A DNA stretch of 64,000 nt from Setaria digitata (Eukaryota; Nematoda; Chromadorea; Rhabditida; Setariidae): positions 558,001 to 622,000 of the forward strand of contig RCAB01000006.1 in the NCBI GenBank assembly GCA_003640385.1. Reading direction: 5' to 3'. The position numbers and the translations under genes were made by a program. A model generated the notes under the pieces. The model was not told the DNA's origin, did no database searches, and was given only the letters and a program-made list of their open reading frames with translations. Shown here in pieces: positions 61,930 through 64,000 of this stretch (position 1 is the stretch's first letter; every line of letters starts with the position of its first letter).

Positions 61930-62076
61930 GAATGCGGTATTTAAATACTTCTTAAGCACAGTGATTCTTTATGCTAATTTATTTGAAATCCTTGCTGTAA
62001 TTTCGTTGAGTAAATAAACAGTGTTTAACTGTGAGAAAGTGACAAGTATAGAGGTTTTGGATGGTTTTGTTCCATT
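60651..62076. other. Convergent 3' region between Bicaudal-D and peroxidasin
   Basis: About 1.4 kb shared by the 3' ends of two convergent genes. It contains a 29-base T run at 61897-61925. On the minus strand an AATAAA (plus-strand TTTATT at 61978-61983) lies about 95 bases past the peroxidasin stop. No exon seen. Confidence 0.6.
61978..61983 (-). terminator. Poly(A) signal of the peroxidasin gene
   Basis: AATAAA on the minus strand, about 95 bases downstream of the TGA at 62077-62079. Confidence 0.55.
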
Positions 62077-63953
62077 TCATGTTAATGATCCTCTGCAACC
62101 TTCTTCTACGGAACACCATATTTGACCAACCTGCAACATATTCAAGTCAAGGTAAATTTCAAGAATCTCGGGAAAGGAGGAACTTCTGAAAGATAAAATC
62201 ACGAATAACAGACCTTGCATTCACATGCTGTGCATTCGTCCAATTTCCAAACATCACCATTTTTTTTCATTTTGTCACCGACCATGCACATCTGTTTTTC
62301 AAATGCCTGGTGAGCTCGTCGTTTCCTGAAGGTTCCACAATAGAAAATTTTACTATTTTACGGTACTTTACCAGCACATTTTTCATATCGGGAAGAAACC
62401 AATGGGGAACATTTGTGGACCTAACTCACCTGCCTTGGGTTTCTTCTGGGGTGGATGAAACACAACCCCTCTCGCAACATGACTGCCAAACATTTAAATT
62501 AATTTGAGGTATCAGTTCGCAGTTTTCATAAAATTTCATGGACCGGTCTCCTTTATACTCGAATACATCTCTCTAAAAGGAAATCCGTTAAAAAGTTTCG
62601 ATTTATCAGGAGAATCTGATAAAAATTCTAGACCTGTTAAAGATACCTGCACACGATCGATGTAGTCGCCACTGTTACACAACACTGCTGCTAGTGTAGC
62701 TTTTCGGATTTGCTGAAGCTGTAAGGCTGTGAAAATACCCTCGTTTTCATACCTGCAAATCCGTTGATCACTTCATAGATTTTTCAAGAACTACTTGATA
62801 TCCTGCATATTTTCTAGAATAAAACAGTTTTCATAATTAAGCAAACCAAAAGCGATCGCCTGAACGTAGGCGCCTGAACTGATCCCCTAAAATGCAGCCA
62901 ATTGTTGGCCCAACCAGAGCTCCAGCTAATCGTCGTTCCAGGATTAGACCCACCCATAAGTCAATATTGCCTTAAAATGAAAAGAACATTTAGAATCCCA
63001 TCCATGTCTGCAGCACTGAAACAGAATAGTACGAAGTGTTTTGCTATTTGTTTGTGGATCATATCGTTCCACTCAGCACTGTTATTATCAAGTACGAGTC
63101 CTACTTTTAGAGGAGAAATGAATACTAGAGAACTGTAGTTGCTGATTTTGAATTTCAACGTAAAAATTAACCAGGGTGTCCATAGAGCTCTTCGAGCTTA
63201 GCTCTTATATTATTATCCGGTATATCATCCGTTAAATCATCCCATGTTTCTGGAACACTGAAGTTGCACCAACGCCGAAATGCAACATACCTTAAAATAT
63301 CCTTTACAGAGTTCTAATTTCAAAAGGAGTCACAGAGACTTCTAAAATTCTCACCTTAATTTTATTAAATGGAACTATCTTAACACCTGAAAGTCAGTAA
63401 AATAACATTTAACTCTCCTCAGAAACACTTATGAAAACTGTTCACTTCAGTTACTGGGCTGCAAAAGGCCTTAGTGAATTTAAAAAAATTTCTCTATTTT
63501 CATCATTCACTGAATTAACAGCTCAAATCCAAGAAATTATAAGCAACTAGACAAACCCCGGCAATCCGTGATCACGGCCCCGTTGAATATTGATTGTTGC
63601 CAAATCGTACATGGACTAAAATAGAGTAAACTGATATATCAACATCAGACTGATGATTACAATTCATATTGCAGCCAAAATTCAATTATAAATATAATTT
63701 AACAATCCGAACATTCATTTCACTACAATATTCATTCCATTTGAAAAACAATCATGCACAAGAAATGTTTTATACCGGCACCATACTTCTTCAACACGGC
63801 TAAACAATTTGTCCGTTAGTTCCTTATTTACCAACTGCTGTTCCTTCGGAGTCTTCATGGGCATAGCGAATAACCCCCGCAACAAAGGATCTATTCCACC
63901 TTCTGACAATAAACGTTCCGGAGCGAAAAAAGCCTCATGCAATGGTATATGAC
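62077..63953 (-). CDS. pxn: Peroxidasin-type animal haem peroxidase, C-terminal part (5' end beyond window)
   Basis: Exons, 5' to 3' on the minus strand: 63787-63953, 63557-63615, 63172-63290, 62847-62970, 62647-62752, 62430-62572, 62214-62325, 62077-62130; phases agree at every joint. The right end is an acceptor, so the gene continues past 64000. Peroxidase motifs: HEAFFAPERLL, EGGIDPLLRGLFA, LATINIQRGRDHGLPG (its Asn is the one expected to contact the proximal haem-ligand His), GDRFWYENEGIFT, and the INLNVWQSCCE end of the domain. A basic linker follows (RKRRAH), then a von Willebrand type C-like segment (MCMVGDKMKKNGDVW, CTACECK) that stops early after GC and four or five residues. The proximal and distal haem His residues are upstream of the window. 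Peroxidasins are secreted, form sulfilimine crosslinks in collagen IV and act in basement membrane or cuticle. Other nematode haem peroxidases are the alternative, but the VWC segment favours peroxidasin. Confidence 0.88.
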
Positions 63954-64000
63954 CTGTGAATCAATTTTCCAAATGAGAACATAAAAAGTATGAATTAGAC

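Noticed and set aside
1..64000. CRISPR arrays, bacterial operons, phage or transposase genes
   Set aside because: The window is intron-bearing animal DNA. No regularly spaced repeats and no transposase, integrase or reverse-transcriptase motifs were seen.

Overview
The window is eukaryotic and looks like a parasitic nematode, most likely a filarial or other spirurid worm. The evidence: AT-rich DNA with many long A or T homopolymers; genes split into short exons by introns of roughly 50 to 800 bases, mostly larger than is typical of Caenorhabditis; splice acceptors a few bases upstream of several start codons, as expected for spliced-leader trans-splicing; and proteins that match nematode or general metazoan families. 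The species call is inference. All gene models were assembled by hand from reading-frame continuity, GT/AG (occasionally GC/AG) sites and intron phase. No homology search was run, so family names rest on recognised motifs.

Layout. 1-11425 is mostly non-coding, with simple repeats and a few unexplained GC-rich open frames, mainly on the minus strand. 11426-15334 (+) encodes an eight-finger hunchback/Ikaros-like C2H2 transcription factor. It is followed by about 9.6 kb without recognisable genes, which may hold a long 3' UTR. 24967-27530 (+) encodes a CUB-LDLa single-pass membrane protein. 27531-35262 is almost gene-free. 35263-36369 (+) is a small two-exon gene of unknown function.

The right half is gene-dense. 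On the minus strand, 37555-41142 is a CDC50/TMEM30-type flippase subunit with two candidate first exons and two candidate C-termini. On the plus strand follow GAR1 of the H/ACA snoRNP (42049-43778), V-ATPase subunit C (44705-47615), the UFM1-specific protease UFSP2/ODR-8 (48763-52364) and Bicaudal-D (56406-60650). A short minus-strand ORF lies at 55227-55430. The window ends in the 3' part of a minus-strand peroxidasin (62077 to beyond 64000), convergent with Bicaudal-D.

The right-hand genes do not form one pathway. Most are housekeeping functions: lipid flipping, rRNA pseudouridylation, organelle acidification, UFM1 removal and dynein cargo transport. I see no mobile element with coding capacity, no CRISPR, no rRNA or tRNA gene and no obviously novel multi-gene system. 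The most interesting observations are at the transcript level: alternative first exons and tails of the flippase subunit, two GC-AG introns, a Bicaudal-D junction lacking a canonical donor, and let-7-like seed matches placed just before downstream poly(A) signals behind the zinc-finger gene.
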